DNA of 64,000 nucleotides from Vibrio aerogenes (GCF_024346755.1 NZ_AP024862.1:744001-808000), one strand, 5' to 3'; shown: positions 1-10,162, numbered from the stretch's first letter. Numbers and translations are program-made. Notes: generated from the sequence alone by a model not told the origin.

Positions 1-386
1 ACGCCCTGTTTGATGTGCAGATTATTTTGCAGAACAATCCGCAGTTGCAACTGGATTTCGGCAATACATGGCTGACGATGCATCAGGAAGAAACGGTCAG
101 TGCCAAATTTGATCTGAATATCATGTTTAGTAATGACGATGATATTGAGTTGCAACTGGAATACGCAACTGCACTGTTTGAGCCGGTAACCACCCGGTCG
201 ATGATGGCAGATATCGTGACGATCGCGCACAGCATTACGCAGCAGCAGGGAATTCAGACGCAGACGGTTGAAGAGGTTCTGGCATCCTGTCCGGCTAACG
301 ATGTGGTTCAACACATCAAAACGGTGACAACGTCACAGGATGAGATGTCACTGATTCATAATCAGATTGAAGAAGAGGATTGGTAA
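1..386 (+). CDS. Nonribosomal peptide synthetase, C-terminal end (partial)
   Basis: The gene enters from the left edge of the window; its reading frame is open from base 3 (Ala-Leu-Phe-Asp-Val...) and stops at 384-386. The visible ~127 residues match the end of a condensation domain: the LFDV...LQNN stretch, then AKFDLN and LEYATALF motifs typical of the last third of C domains. The protein ends soon after this domain in an acidic tail (QIEEEDW). No T, TE or A domain follows, so the chain ends in a C domain while the next NRPS starts with an A domain; this is either a split module or a terminal condensing domain. The stop codon directly abuts the ATG of the asparagine synthase, so they are co-transcribed and probably translationally coupled. 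Its upstream domains cannot be seen. Confidence 0.85.
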   Translation, partial: ALFDVQIILQNNPQLQLDFGNTWLTMHQEETVSAKFDLNIMFSNDDDIELQLEYATALFEPVTTRSMMADIVTIAHSITQQQGIQTQTVEEVLASCPANDVVQHIKTVTTSQDEMSLIHNQIEEEDW

Positions 387-2333
387 ATGTGCGGCATCGC
401 AGGAATCTATTCGCCGGCTGCTATTCAGTCGCCGGAACAAAAAATAAGCCCGGACAGTCACATTCATCTGTCACTGTTACACACCATGGCGGAAACGATC
501 AGGCATCGTGGTCCGGATGAGGATGGGTTTTATTGTGGTGACGGCATCGGGCTGGCATTTCGCCGTTTATCGATTGTCGATATCCGGCATGGACAGCAGC
601 CCGTCGTTAATCATGATGATAGTGTCATTGCGGTCGTTAATGGGGAAATTTATAACCATGAAGCATTGAGAGAACAGCTGACAAGCAAAGGGATTACACT
701 TCAAAACCGTTGTGATGTCGCGGTGATTCCTCACCTTTACGAACTGTATGGAGATGACTTTGTCAGCCAGCTCAAAGGGCAGTTTGCTATCGCACTTTAT
801 GACCGTCAGGCACACAAACTATTGCTGGCCAGAGATGGTGCAGGAATTGCGCCGCTGTTCTGGACCCGTCAGAACGGACAAATTCTGTTTGGTTCAGAAA
901 TCAGAGCGTTATTGTGTGTACCGGGTGTGAAAAAGCAGGTCAACATGACGGCGGTGGATCAATTGCTGACGTTTCCTGGCAGCGTCAGTCCACAGACTTT
1001 TTTCGATAACATTTTCAGCCTCCGGCCGGGTCACTGTCTGATCTTTCATCCACAAGGCTGTGAAGAGAAGTGTTTCCGGGATCTGAATTATCCGGCATCG
1101 TTTCACGATCAGCCTTTCACTGAAACTGCGACAGAAAAATGTATCAATCAGCTGGATACCCGATTGTGTGAAGCGGTAGAGCGCCGGCTGCAAGGTGATG
1201 TACCGGTTGGATTATATCTCTCTGGCGGGCTGGACAGTTCTCTGATTGCTGCAATTGTCAAAGAGGTATCGCCTCACAGGGTACGTGATAGTTTTTCTAT
1301 CACATTTCCTTCAGATGCGCTTGATGAAAGCCGTTATCAGCAGATGATGGTGAATCATCTGGGAACCCGGCATCATTCGTTTGAATTCAGGCCGGAACAT
1401 CTTGCCGGACATTTGCATCAGATCGTTAACCGGGCAGAAGCCCCGCTACGAGAATCTTACAATGCCTGCTCGCTGGTTCTTTCTGGTCTGGTCAGAGCGG
1501 AAGGGATTAAAGCGGTTGTCAGCGGTGAAGGTGCTGATGAATTATTTGCCGGCTATGTTGGCTATCGTTTACAAGATCTGCGTTTACAAGACCCGAGTTT
1601 GCAGGAAGCTCATCAACAGGGACGCCATCAGGGACAGGCAGATACGCTGGAAGAGATGCTGGAAAATGAACTCAGGCAGAAGCTCTGGGGTGATTCAAAT
1701 CTGTTTTATGAGAAAAACTACTATGCGCACCGGGAGCAGAAAGTTTGCCTCTACAGCGAAGCCGTTCAACAGCAGCATTCGCAGTTTGACTGCCTGCAGT
1801 ATCCTTTGGTCGATACCCGTAAACTCAAAGACCGTCATCCGGTACATCAGCGCTCTTACCTTGATTTTAAACTCAGAATTGCTGATCACCTGCTGGCTGA
1901 CCATGGCGACCGGGTCGCGTTTGCTCACTCGGTTGAAGGCCGGTATCCGTTTCTGGATGAAGATCTGATTGATGAAGTTACCCGGATTCCGCCTCAATGG
2001 CTGACACATCAGGGCGAAGAAAAATATTTACTCAAACAGCTGGCCCGGCGCTATTTGCCCGAGGCCATTATCCAGCGGCAAAAATTCAGCTTTGTCGCGC
2101 CTTCCAGTGCGTACCTGCTGCGGGATTATCCGGAGTTGACCGGCGATATTCTGGCGCCGGATCGTATCCGGCGTCAGGGATACTTTGACCCGGACACAGT
2201 GGAATACCTGCGCCAAAGCTACTTACAGCCCGATCATCATTTAAATCAGACATTTGAAGATGATTTACTGATGATTGTGCTGACTTTCGGTATCTGGCTC
2301 GATGAATTCGGACTGCCGGATTACTGCGCCTGA
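387..2333 (+). CDS. asnB: Asparagine synthase (glutamine-hydrolysing), NRPS-associated
   Basis: A 648-residue class II glutamine amidotransferase fused to an ATP-dependent synthetase. It starts MCGIAGIYSP, so the catalytic cysteine is residue 2 before Met removal; RHRGPDEDG and FRRLSIVD follow in the glutaminase half (about 1-235). The synthetase half carries the PP-loop SGGLDSSL near residue 279 and GEGADELFAGY near 381. Family role: transfers glutamine nitrogen to aspartate, or in biosynthetic clusters amidates a carboxylate on a peptide intermediate. It is longer than housekeeping AsnB (about 550 aa), as is usual for secondary-metabolite versions. It sits between two NRPS genes, zero bases from the upstream one, which suggests it supplies Asn or amidates the product rather than serving general metabolism. 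The substrate is not known from sequence. Confidence 0.9.
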   Translation: MCGIAGIYSPAAIQSPEQKISPDSHIHLSLLHTMAETIRHRGPDEDGFYCGDGIGLAFRRLSIVDIRHGQQPVVNHDDSVIAVVNGEIYNHEALREQLTSKGITLQNRCDVAVIPHLYELYGDDFVSQLKGQFAIALYDRQAHKLLLARDGAGIAPLFWTRQNGQILFGSEIRALLCVPGVKKQVNMTAVDQLLTFPGSVSPQTFFDNIFSLRPGHCLIFHPQGCEEKCFRDLNYPASFHDQPFTETATEKCINQLDTRLCEAVERRLQGDVPVGLYLSGGLDSSLIAAIVKEVSPHRVRDSFSITFPSDALDESRYQQMMVNHLGTRHHSFEFRPEHLAGHLHQIVNRAEAPLRESYNACSLVLSGLVRAEGIKAVVSGEGADELFAGYVGYRLQDLRLQDPSLQEAHQQGRHQGQADTLEEMLENELRQKLWGDSNLFYEKNYYAHREQKVCLYSEAVQQQHSQFDCLQYPLVDTRKLKDRHPVHQRSYLDFKLRIADHLLADHGDRVAFAHSVEGRYPFLDEDLIDEVTRIPPQWLTHQGEEKYLLKQLARRYLPEAIIQRQKFSFVAPSSAYLLRDYPELTGDILAPDRIRRQGYFDPDTVEYLRQSYLQPDHHLNQTFEDDLLMIVLTFGIWLDEFGLPDYCA

Positions 2334-2498
2334 CAGGGAAAAATGATCTGACCGGGATCAGATCAGAACACGGGCAACCAGAGAAGCTGTCGGTTTGTCA
2401 CCGGACGATTACAGCAATATTTGATGGCAACAATATTTGATCACAGCAATATTCGATTAAAACAACTTTCGATTACAACAATACTCTGGGGAAACGTC
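2334..2498 (+). other. Spacer between asnB and NRPS with AT-rich repeats
   Basis: The spacer holds a small hairpin (GATCTGA at 2345-2351 pairing with TCAGATC at 2358-2364) without a T-run, so it is not a convincing terminator. From about 2410 to 2485 there are four or five imperfect copies of a CAATATTTGAT / CAACTTTCGATTA-like motif spaced about 16-18 bases apart. The strong ribosome site TGGGGA at 2487-2492 precedes ATG 2499 and decides that start over the earlier in-frame ATG at 2421, which lies inside the repeats. Confidence 0.5.
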
Positions 2499-5400
2499 AT
2501 GTCACGTCATGCTTATTTTGAACAGTTTGAAGATCAGGTGGTTCACCATCCTGAACATATTGCGCTCAACACCGGAACACATCAGTTGACTTACCGTCAG
2601 TTAAACCGCTGGAGCAATATGATTGCCCGGCAGCTTTCAGCGCCTCAGCTCTCTTTTCATACCGGTATTATGATTGAGAGTGAAGCGGCTTATGTGGCGG
2701 CAATGCTTGCCTGCGGTAAAGCAGGGAAGTGTTTTGTTCCGCTCGATACCCGCCTGCCGGAAGAGCGTCTGAGCTATTTGCTGGAGAAAGCACAGATTAA
2801 TACCGTGCTGTATACCCGCAATAAAGCGGATTTACCCGCCGGGCATCCGGACCTGTTCACGATTGATGTCAGATTTGATGAGACGCAATGTCAGCAGGCT
2901 GAGTATGATAACAATCCGGGAATTACGGTTCAGGGAGCCGATCCTTGCTATATCATGTTTACCTCTGGATCAACCGGTCTGCCGAAGGCTGTGGTCGGGC
3001 AGCACAAAGGGCTGGCCCATTTCCTCAGTTGGGAAAGAGAGACTTTTGCCTTCACTCAGGACGACGTTTGTTCCTGGCTGGCACCGGTCACCTTCGATGT
3101 CAGTCTGCGGGATATTCTGTTACCACTGACTGCCGGGGGCACGCTGGCAGTGCCGACAGAAGCAATCCGGCGGCAGGTACACCGGTTACTTCACTGGCTG
3201 GCAGAAGCCGGTGTCACGCATATGCATTGTGTGCCTTCGGTGTTCAGGCTCATGACTGAAGCACTGCAACAGTCACAAATACCGGCAGAACAGACACAAA
3301 AGTTACCCGCCCTGAAACGCGTTTTACTGGCCGGTGAGCCGCTGTATTATCAGGATGTTTCTGCCTGGCGGGCGGCCGGTGGTGCGCATATTTCTCTGGT
3401 CAACCTCTATGGCCCGACGGAAACCACGCTGGCGAAAGTATTCCATGTGATTGATCGGGATGAAACCGGAGAAGGAATGGTTCCCATCGGGCAACCTTTA
3501 CCGCAAACGAATGTGCTGATTATCAGCGGGCAACAGTTATGTCCGCCCGGCACTATTGGTGAAATTTACATCCGCACACCTTATCGCAGCCTGGGATACT
3601 TACAGGATCAGGCCACCACCGATGCTGTATTTGTGCAAAATCCTCTGCAGGATGATCAGCGTGATATCTTATATAAAACCGGTGATCTGGGGCGTTATCT
3701 CAATGACGACGATATCATGTGCCTGGGGCGGCTGGATAATCAGGTGAAGGTGAACGGTATCCGGATTGAACTGGGAGAGGTTGAAGCAGCCTGCCGTGAT
3801 ATTGACGGCATACATCAGGTGGCAGTGAAAGCCATCGAAAAAAATCATCAGAAAACGCTTTGCTGTTATTACAACTGCAAAGAGACTCTGGCGGAAACAC
3901 TGACGGCAGCGGAGATTCGTCAGGCGTTATCGACCCGGATCGGTGAGGCACTGATCCCGGCACACTTTGTTCATCTGCCTCAGTTCCCGACACTGATCAA
4001 TGGCAAAATTAACCGTAAGGCTCTGCCGGAGCCCGAAGCAATGCTGTATGCCTGTCAGGATGTTGTTGCACCGCAGACACCGGTTGAAGAAAAGCTGGCT
4101 CAGATCTGGGCCGGGATTTTGGGATTGAAAACCGTCTGTGTTGCGACTGAGTTTTTTGATCTGGGTGGTGACTCCTTCAAAATGATGCGGGTTTTGTCAG
4201 CAATTTACAAAGAATTCGGTCAGGAAGTCAGTATCAAACAGTGGCTGGCTGATTCACGGATTCAGTCTGTTGCGACATATTTATCACAGCAGGAGCAACA
4301 CACATATCTCACCATTCCCTGTGCACCCGTACAGGATGCTTATCCGGTGACGGCAGCGCAGGAAAGACTGTGGACGCTGCATAAAATGTATCCGGGCATT
4401 CATGTGTATAACCTGCCTGAAGAGTATCTGGTCGAGGGAGAGATTGATATTCCTGCTCTCAATCAGGCGTGTCAGCAACTGATTCAACGTCATGAATCGC
4501 TCCGGACCGTCTTTTTCGAAAAAGAGGGCAAAGTCTGGCAGAAAATACAGCCACAAACGACCTTTCAGGTTGGACAGCAGACGTATGATCAATTGAGCGA
4601 CACTGTGATTCAGCAGCTCTGCGATGAAAACCAGCATCTGAGCTTTAACTTACAACAGGGGCCATTAATCCGGATGGATGTCTGCCGCTGTCAGCAAACC
4701 GGCAAACAGCTTTTCCTGTTTAACATCCATCATATGATTTGTGATGGCTGGTCTCTGACGAATTTCATCAAAGAGCTGGCAGATGCATATCAGTCATACA
4801 GACAAGACGCTGTTGCAAATCAGTCCATGTCGAATCAACCCATATTGAATCCACTCAAGACAGAAGCCCCCCTGCGCCTGCAGTTTAAAGATTATGTCAT
4901 CTGGCAGCAGCAACAGATGCAGTCAGTCTCCGGGCAGGAGAGCCGCACATGGTGGCTGAATCATCTGGCCGGACCTTTACCGGTGCTGGAACTCCCGCGG
5001 GATTATCCGCGCCCGGCCATGCGGACATTCAACGGGAAAACCCAGCGGGTTGCGTTGTCATCATTATTGAGTGAGGGGCTGAACCAGCTGGCAAAACAAC
5101 ACAAAGTCAGCTTGTTCACTGTGCTGATGTTGACCGTCAGAACCCTGATGTATCGCTACACCGGCCAGAAAGATGTGGTGATTGGTTCACCGGTTGCAGG
5201 CCGGTTGCACCCGGAACTGAATGAACAGATTGGCTACTACGTCAATACACTGGCACTGCGACAAGCACTTGACCCGCTCGCGCCGGTTGGCAGGGCGATT
5301 GAAGAGACGTCAGCCTGTATCAATGAAGCACTGGCACACCAGCATTATCCTTATGAAGCGTTGATTGAAGATCTGGATATTGCCGGTGATATTTCCCGTG

Positions 5401-8400
5401 CCGCAGTATTTGATGTCATGTTAGTGATGCAAAACTTTGACGTTGCCGCGCTCCGGCTGGGAGACACCGCGCTGATCCCGGTCGAAAAGAGCAGCCAGTG
5501 GGATATCAGCCGGTGTGATTTACTGTTTCATGTTCAGGAAGATGAGCACGGGCTATTGCTGGATATTAACTACAACAGTGATATTTTCTCACCGGACCGC
5601 ATCCGGCGCTGCGGAGAACACTTTACTCAGTTGATTACAGGGATGATCAACCATACCGGACAGACACTCAGCAGTCTGAATATTTTGCCGCCAGATGAGC
5701 AGAAGCAGCTCCGGCAATGGAGCAAGGGGCCGGTGATACCGCGCCAGTCTCACACGATTCCGTCGCTGTTTACACAAACCTGCCAGCGCTTTCCATCAGC
5801 AATCGCGCTGAGCGATGGCTGTGACGAAATAACTTATCAGCAATTATTGTCCGCAGCCCGGAGCCAGGCAAGAGCGCTGCTGGCGAACGGATGTCAGCCC
5901 GGTGAAATCATTGGCGTCGCCTATAACAGACATCCAGCCAGTGTTGTGGCGATGCTGGCTACCCTGATGGCGGGTGGTGTTTATATGCCGCTGGATATCG
6001 CTCTGCCACAGGCGCGAATCCGTTCTCAGCTCGAACAGAGTGGTTGTTGTAAAGTCATCTGTGCACAAGCTGCCTTCAGTGCGTTACTCCCGCCTGAAAT
6101 ACGCTGCTTTTCTCCGGAAGAATTATGCGCAACATCATCACAAGGGGCCACAAATAGTGACAATGTCACCTCATCTGTTGTTTTACCAGACATCGCTCCT
6201 CAGGCGCCGGCTTACCTGATTTACACTTCGGGCTCTACCGGCACACCCAAAGGCGTCCTGCTTGAACATCGTGGTTTTGTTAACATGTCTCTGGCCCAGA
6301 TTGAGATATTTCAGATACATCCGGAAAGCCGGGTGCTGCAGTTTGCCGCGCTATCATTTGATGCATCGCTGGCGAATATTTTTATGGCACTGTTCAGCGG
6401 GGCACGGCTGATTCTGATCGATCAACAAACCATTGAACAGCCGCAACGCTTTCTGCAATATCTCAGTGAACAACAGATCACGACCGTAACGCTGCCTCCG
6501 GCTTATCTCAAGGCGCTGAATCAGCCGGATTTATCGGGGCTGCAAACATTGATTACGGCCGGAGAAGCAGCAGATGCGAAAGATATGTTGCATTACAGCC
6601 GGTCAATGAACGTATTCAATGCTTACGGCCCGACGGAAATTTCAGTGTGTGCCAGCATTGCTGCGATGTCTGAACAACAAATTAACCCGGATGCCGTTGT
6701 TTCACTCGGCAACCCAGTGGCGAATACAGAAATGTGGATTGTCACTGACGATCACTGCCTGGCCCCGGTGGGTGTACCGGGAGAAATCTGGATTGCCGGA
6801 GAAGGGCTGGCAAGAGGTTATGTCAATGATGCGCAGGCCACTGAAATGGCTTTTGTCGATGTGCCCGAATCTCTGCGATTATTCACCGATCAAACCCGGA
6901 TGTATAAAACCGGCGATTTGGCATGCCGGGACCGGGAAGGGCGCTTAATCTATGCGGGGCGTAACGATCATCAGGTGAAAATCAATGCGTTCCGGATTGA
7001 TACCAGCGAAGTTGAAAACCATCTGCTGGCACATCATGAGATTGCTGCGGCTCATGTGGCTGGTTATCAGGCGGGTGAGCAAACCAAACTGGCAGCATGG
7101 GTGATTTTGGAGCAGCAACCGGAACTGTGGCCTTCAGTGGCTGAGTTTTATGTTTATGACGATGTGTTGTACGGCGCGATGGCGAATGATGAAGCCCGGA
7201 ATGCGGTGTATTCCGCTGCATTTCGTCGTTATCTGAAAGATAAAGTGGTCCTGGAAATCGGACCGGGCTCGGAAGCCATTCTATCCCGTCTGGCCGTGCA
7301 GGCCGGCGCAAAAAAAGTGTATGCCATTGAGTTACTGGAAGAAACCTACCGTAAAGCGACCGAAAAAGTGAAGTCACTGGGGCTGGAAGAAAAAATAGAA
7401 ATCATCCATGCCGATATCCGGCAGGCTGTGTTACCCGAACCGGCAGACTGGTGTATTTCTGAAATTATCGGCGGTATTGGTGGCTCAGAGGGCGCCGCAA
7501 AGCTGATCAACAGTTGCCGGCATTTACTCAAAGATCCATCTCATATGTTGCCGATGCGAACCCTGACATCGCTTGCAGCCGTATCTCTGGATCACGATAT
7601 GTTATATGCAGGATTTTCGCCGATTGCATCTCATTATATAACGCAGATTTTTGAATCGAACGGGCAGCCGTTTGATTTACGCCTTTGTATCAAAAACTTA
7701 CCGCAGCAGGCTGTTATCAGTGATTATGGCGTGTTCGAAGATCTGGATTACACACAGCCGGTTCCGCCGGAAGCAACGCACGAAACCCGGCTTTCGATCA
7801 CTCAGGCGGCCCCGTTGTCCGGTTTAATCTGCTGGCTGCAGTTATACGTTGATCAGGACAATTATCTGGATTCACTCTTCGCGGATAAAAGCTGGCTGCC
7901 AGTGTACATTCCGCTCTTTGACGGGCAAACGAAAACAGTCGCACCTGGCGATGAACTGATTTTACAGATCGAACGACGGCTTTGCGATAACGGATTGAAT
8001 CCGGATTTTTACATCACGGGTCAGTTGCAGCAATCAAATGGAGAAAGCACGGCAATAGACTGTCACTCGTTACATCAAAGTCATCATTTCCGGGACAGTG
8101 AGTTTTACCGGCGGGTCTTTCCTGAGCATCAAACCGGTGTGATTTTGGAAAAACCAGCGCTGCAGGCAACCAGTATCCAGGAATATCTGATTGACCGTCT
8201 GCCGCATTATTCGGTACCTCATCTGATCAATCTGGTTGATTCTTTTCCGTTGACGGTCAATGGCAAAGTCGATCAAAGCCGCTTACCGCTTCCGGAAACC
8301 ACGGGCTCAGAACCCGTGCCACTTTCCGGCACAATGGAGCAGGAAATCGCCCGGATATGGCAACAGGTGCTGTCTGTCTCACAGATCAGTGCCGAAGATA

Positions 8401-9938
8401 ATTTCTTTGCGCTGGGCGGTGACTCTATCAGTGCAATCCGGGTTGTCGCAGGTTTATCAGAGGTGAATATCAGTCTGGACACCCGGGATATATTCCTCAA
8501 TCCGACAATTGCACAACTGGCATTGGTTGCGGATAAGCACAGAAGTGAAACCATCGATCAGGGTATAGTTTCGGGCACATTCCCGCTCAGTCCGGTACAG
8601 CGCTGGGCTTTCTCAACATTTGGTGATCAGGCGTTCTGGTTTAATCAAAACTGTATGTTGCACGCGGCCGGACGTCTGAACGAAAACAGCCTGACACAGG
8701 CATTCACGCACCTGCTGGCGCACCATGACTTATTAAGAGCACAGATTCATCGTCATAATGATGCGTATGTTTGCCATATCGGTGGAGAGGTTGTATTCCG
8801 GCTTGAAACTTCAGATCAACGGAAGGTAACTGAGATCGATGAGATGGATACAGCGTGCTTCAATCAGTGGCAATCCGGATTTTGTTCAGAGCAACCCCTG
8901 TTCCGGGTGATTCTTATCCATCTGAAAGAACACGATGTATTACTGATGCTTGCCAGCCATCTGATCATTGATACGGTTTCATGGCGGATTATTCTGACAG
9001 ACTTAACGACGCTGCTGACCGATGCTCACGCACAGTTACCATCAAAAACAAAATTGCCATCAAAAACAGACTCATACGGCCGTTGGAGCCAACATGTGAT
9101 GCAATTAAAATCTGATTCATCGGTCATGCACCAGTTACATCATGACCACTGGAAATCACTGGCGGAACTATCACATACAACAAGCACGCATCATTGCGGC
9201 AGAACTGCCGGAACCAGCCGGAGTCATACCTTCTGCATCGATAATACGCTAGTGGCGGCTTTAACAGAACAATTGGCCCAGACACCTTATCAGACAGAGC
9301 ATGTATATCTGACAGCACTTGGACGGGCTTTGCAGTCGCTGACAGGTCATCAGGAACATCTGATCACAATGGAAGGGCATGGCCGCAGCGGTCTCCCAGC
9401 CGACAAAGTCAGGCTGAACATCAGCCGGACCGTCGGCTGGTTTACCTGCTTCTATCCATTCAGGCTGAAAAATCAGCCGGACGATGCAGCAACATTGCAG
9501 CAATTAGCGGCAGAAGCCGGAGAAATCACGGAACCAGGTCTGGCTTATATGTTATGCCGTTGGGCTGAGAATGACGCGCAGTATCAGTTCACGCCTCAGG
9601 TAAGTTTTAATTATCTGGGCGATTTTTCACAGCATCAGTCATCTGCATCAGCAGATCTCAGGCTGGATCTCGATGTTCCGGGGCTGGCACAGCATCCGGA
9701 TATGCCGTGCGAACATGAACTGGACTGGCTGATGTTAAGGGAAGCAGCCGGATTGATGGTCACTATCAGCTGCGGACAACAATATAGTGATGAGCAAATT
9801 CAGCAAATGGTCAGCCTCTTTAAAGATAGTCTGATAAAGCTGACTGAATATCTGACCTGTTATCATGAGTCTCACTCTGAAACTTCGTCATTTGATATCG
9901 ATATCACCAATGAAGAGCTGGATTCGATATTTGATTAA
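2499..9938 (+). CDS. Nonribosomal peptide synthetase A-T-C-A(MT)-T-E
   Basis: About 2479 residues from ATG 2499 (good Shine-Dalgarno GGGGA). Domains in order: A1 (A3 motif FTSGSTGLPK near residue 153); T1 (DLGGDSF near 555); C (HHMICDG near 745); A2 (YTSGSTGTPKG near 1243); a methyltransferase inserted between A8 (GRNDHQVKINAFRI) and the A9/A10 region (NGKVD near 1921); T2 (LGGDSIS near 1972); E, shown by GHGR, TVGWFT and FNYLGDF, with SHLIIDT replacing the usual HHxxxDG. The inserted methyltransferase (about 1550-1890) has LEIGPGSE as SAM loop and a PRMT-like double-glutamate loop. A2 pocket residues read approximately D-A-A-T-I-A-A-V-C-K, close to phenylalanine-type codes; A1 reads approximately D-V-R-C-L-A-L-L-A-K, not recognised. 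Expected output: a dipeptidyl unit whose second residue is aromatic, methylated and D-configured. No TE; the terminal E implies transfer to another NRPS. Product unknown. Confidence 0.93.
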   Translation: MSRHAYFEQFEDQVVHHPEHIALNTGTHQLTYRQLNRWSNMIARQLSAPQLSFHTGIMIESEAAYVAAMLACGKAGKCFVPLDTRLPEERLSYLLEKAQINTVLYTRNKADLPAGHPDLFTIDVRFDETQCQQAEYDNNPGITVQGADPCYIMFTSGSTGLPKAVVGQHKGLAHFLSWERETFAFTQDDVCSWLAPVTFDVSLRDILLPLTAGGTLAVPTEAIRRQVHRLLHWLAEAGVTHMHCVPSVFRLMTEALQQSQIPAEQTQKLPALKRVLLAGEPLYYQDVSAWRAAGGAHISLVNLYGPTETTLAKVFHVIDRDETGEGMVPIGQPLPQTNVLIISGQQLCPPGTIGEIYIRTPYRSLGYLQDQATTDAVFVQNPLQDDQRDILYKTGDLGRYLNDDDIMCLGRLDNQVKVNGIRIELGEVEAACRDIDGIHQVAVKAIEKNHQKTLCCYYNCKETLAETLTAAEIRQALSTRIGEALIPAHFVHLPQFPTLINGKINRKALPEPEAMLYACQDVVAPQTPVEEKLAQIWAGILGLKTVCVATEFFDLGGDSFKMMRVLSAIYKEFGQEVSIKQWLADSRIQSVATYLSQQEQHTYLTIPCAPVQDAYPVTAAQERLWTLHKMYPGIHVYNLPEEYLVEGEIDIPALNQACQQLIQRHESLRTVFFEKEGKVWQKIQPQTTFQVGQQTYDQLSDTVIQQLCDENQHLSFNLQQGPLIRMDVCRCQQTGKQLFLFNIHHMICDGWSLTNFIKELADAYQSYRQDAVANQSMSNQPILNPLKTEAPLRLQFKDYVIWQQQQMQSVSGQESRTWWLNHLAGPLPVLELPRDYPRPAMRTFNGKTQRVALSSLLSEGLNQLAKQHKVSLFTVLMLTVRTLMYRYTGQKDVVIGSPVAGRLHPELNEQIGYYVNTLALRQALDPLAPVGRAIEETSACINEALAHQHYPYEALIEDLDIAGDISRAAVFDVMLVMQNFDVAALRLGDTALIPVEKSSQWDISRCDLLFHVQEDEHGLLLDINYNSDIFSPDRIRRCGEHFTQLITGMINHTGQTLSSLNILPPDEQKQLRQWSKGPVIPRQSHTIPSLFTQTCQRFPSAIALSDGCDEITYQQLLSAARSQARALLANGCQPGEIIGVAYNRHPASVVAMLATLMAGGVYMPLDIALPQARIRSQLEQSGCCKVICAQAAFSALLPPEIRCFSPEELCATSSQGATNSDNVTSSVVLPDIAPQAPAYLIYTSGSTGTPKGVLLEHRGFVNMSLAQIEIFQIHPESRVLQFAALSFDASLANIFMALFSGARLILIDQQTIEQPQRFLQYLSEQQITTVTLPPAYLKALNQPDLSGLQTLITAGEAADAKDMLHYSRSMNVFNAYGPTEISVCASIAAMSEQQINPDAVVSLGNPVANTEMWIVTDDHCLAPVGVPGEIWIAGEGLARGYVNDAQATEMAFVDVPESLRLFTDQTRMYKTGDLACRDREGRLIYAGRNDHQVKINAFRIDTSEVENHLLAHHEIAAAHVAGYQAGEQTKLAAWVILEQQPELWPSVAEFYVYDDVLYGAMANDEARNAVYSAAFRRYLKDKVVLEIGPGSEAILSRLAVQAGAKKVYAIELLEETYRKATEKVKSLGLEEKIEIIHADIRQAVLPEPADWCISEIIGGIGGSEGAAKLINSCRHLLKDPSHMLPMRTLTSLAAVSLDHDMLYAGFSPIASHYITQIFESNGQPFDLRLCIKNLPQQAVISDYGVFEDLDYTQPVPPEATHETRLSITQAAPLSGLICWLQLYVDQDNYLDSLFADKSWLPVYIPLFDGQTKTVAPGDELILQIERRLCDNGLNPDFYITGQLQQSNGESTAIDCHSLHQSHHFRDSEFYRRVFPEHQTGVILEKPALQATSIQEYLIDRLPHYSVPHLINLVDSFPLTVNGKVDQSRLPLPETTGSEPVPLSGTMEQEIARIWQQVLSVSQISAEDNFFALGGDSISAIRVVAGLSEVNISLDTRDIFLNPTIAQLALVADKHRSETIDQGIVSGTFPLSPVQRWAFSTFGDQAFWFNQNCMLHAAGRLNENSLTQAFTHLLAHHDLLRAQIHRHNDAYVCHIGGEVVFRLETSDQRKVTEIDEMDTACFNQWQSGFCSEQPLFRVILIHLKEHDVLLMLASHLIIDTVSWRIILTDLTTLLTDAHAQLPSKTKLPSKTDSYGRWSQHVMQLKSDSSVMHQLHHDHWKSLAELSHTTSTHHCGRTAGTSRSHTFCIDNTLVAALTEQLAQTPYQTEHVYLTALGRALQSLTGHQEHLITMEGHGRSGLPADKVRLNISRTVGWFTCFYPFRLKNQPDDAATLQQLAAEAGEITEPGLAYMLCRWAENDAQYQFTPQVSFNYLGDFSQHQSSASADLRLDLDVPGLAQHPDMPCEHELDWLMLREAAGLMVTISCGQQYSDEQIQQMVSLFKDSLIKLTEYLTCYHESHSETSSFDIDITNEELDSIFD

Positions 9939-9988
9939 AAACTGAGATGATCTGTCACGTCCTGTCACATGACGTTCTCATAACAGAG

Positions 9989-10018
9989 GCTTGTCTGGTT
10001 CGATCAGGCAAGCTTTTT
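9989..10018 (+). terminator. Rho-independent terminator after the NRPS
   Basis: Nine-pair stem GCTTGTCTG / CAGGCAAGC (one G-T pair) with a 7-base loop, followed by TTTTT. It closes the NRPS transcription unit and separates it from the sensor kinase gene. Confidence 0.8.
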
Positions 10019-10162
10019 CTTATAATTAAGATATTCTTATATTTAAGATTTTCTTATAGTTGAGATAGCGCCCGCAGGTTGATCAAGATAGCTGTTATAT
10101 TAAATCATGTTTCTATAAAATGGTCGTTTTCATCGCATGATCAGAAAAGCAGGATGAAGTAC

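Noticed and set aside
1381..1968. 195-codon open frame in another frame inside asnB.
   Set aside because: Fully inside a conserved gene, no ribosome site, no recognisable product; a shadow frame.
10079..10162. Upstream TTG start for the hybrid kinase.
   Set aside because: No ribosome site there and it adds a hydrophilic leader; AGGA fits ATG 10163.
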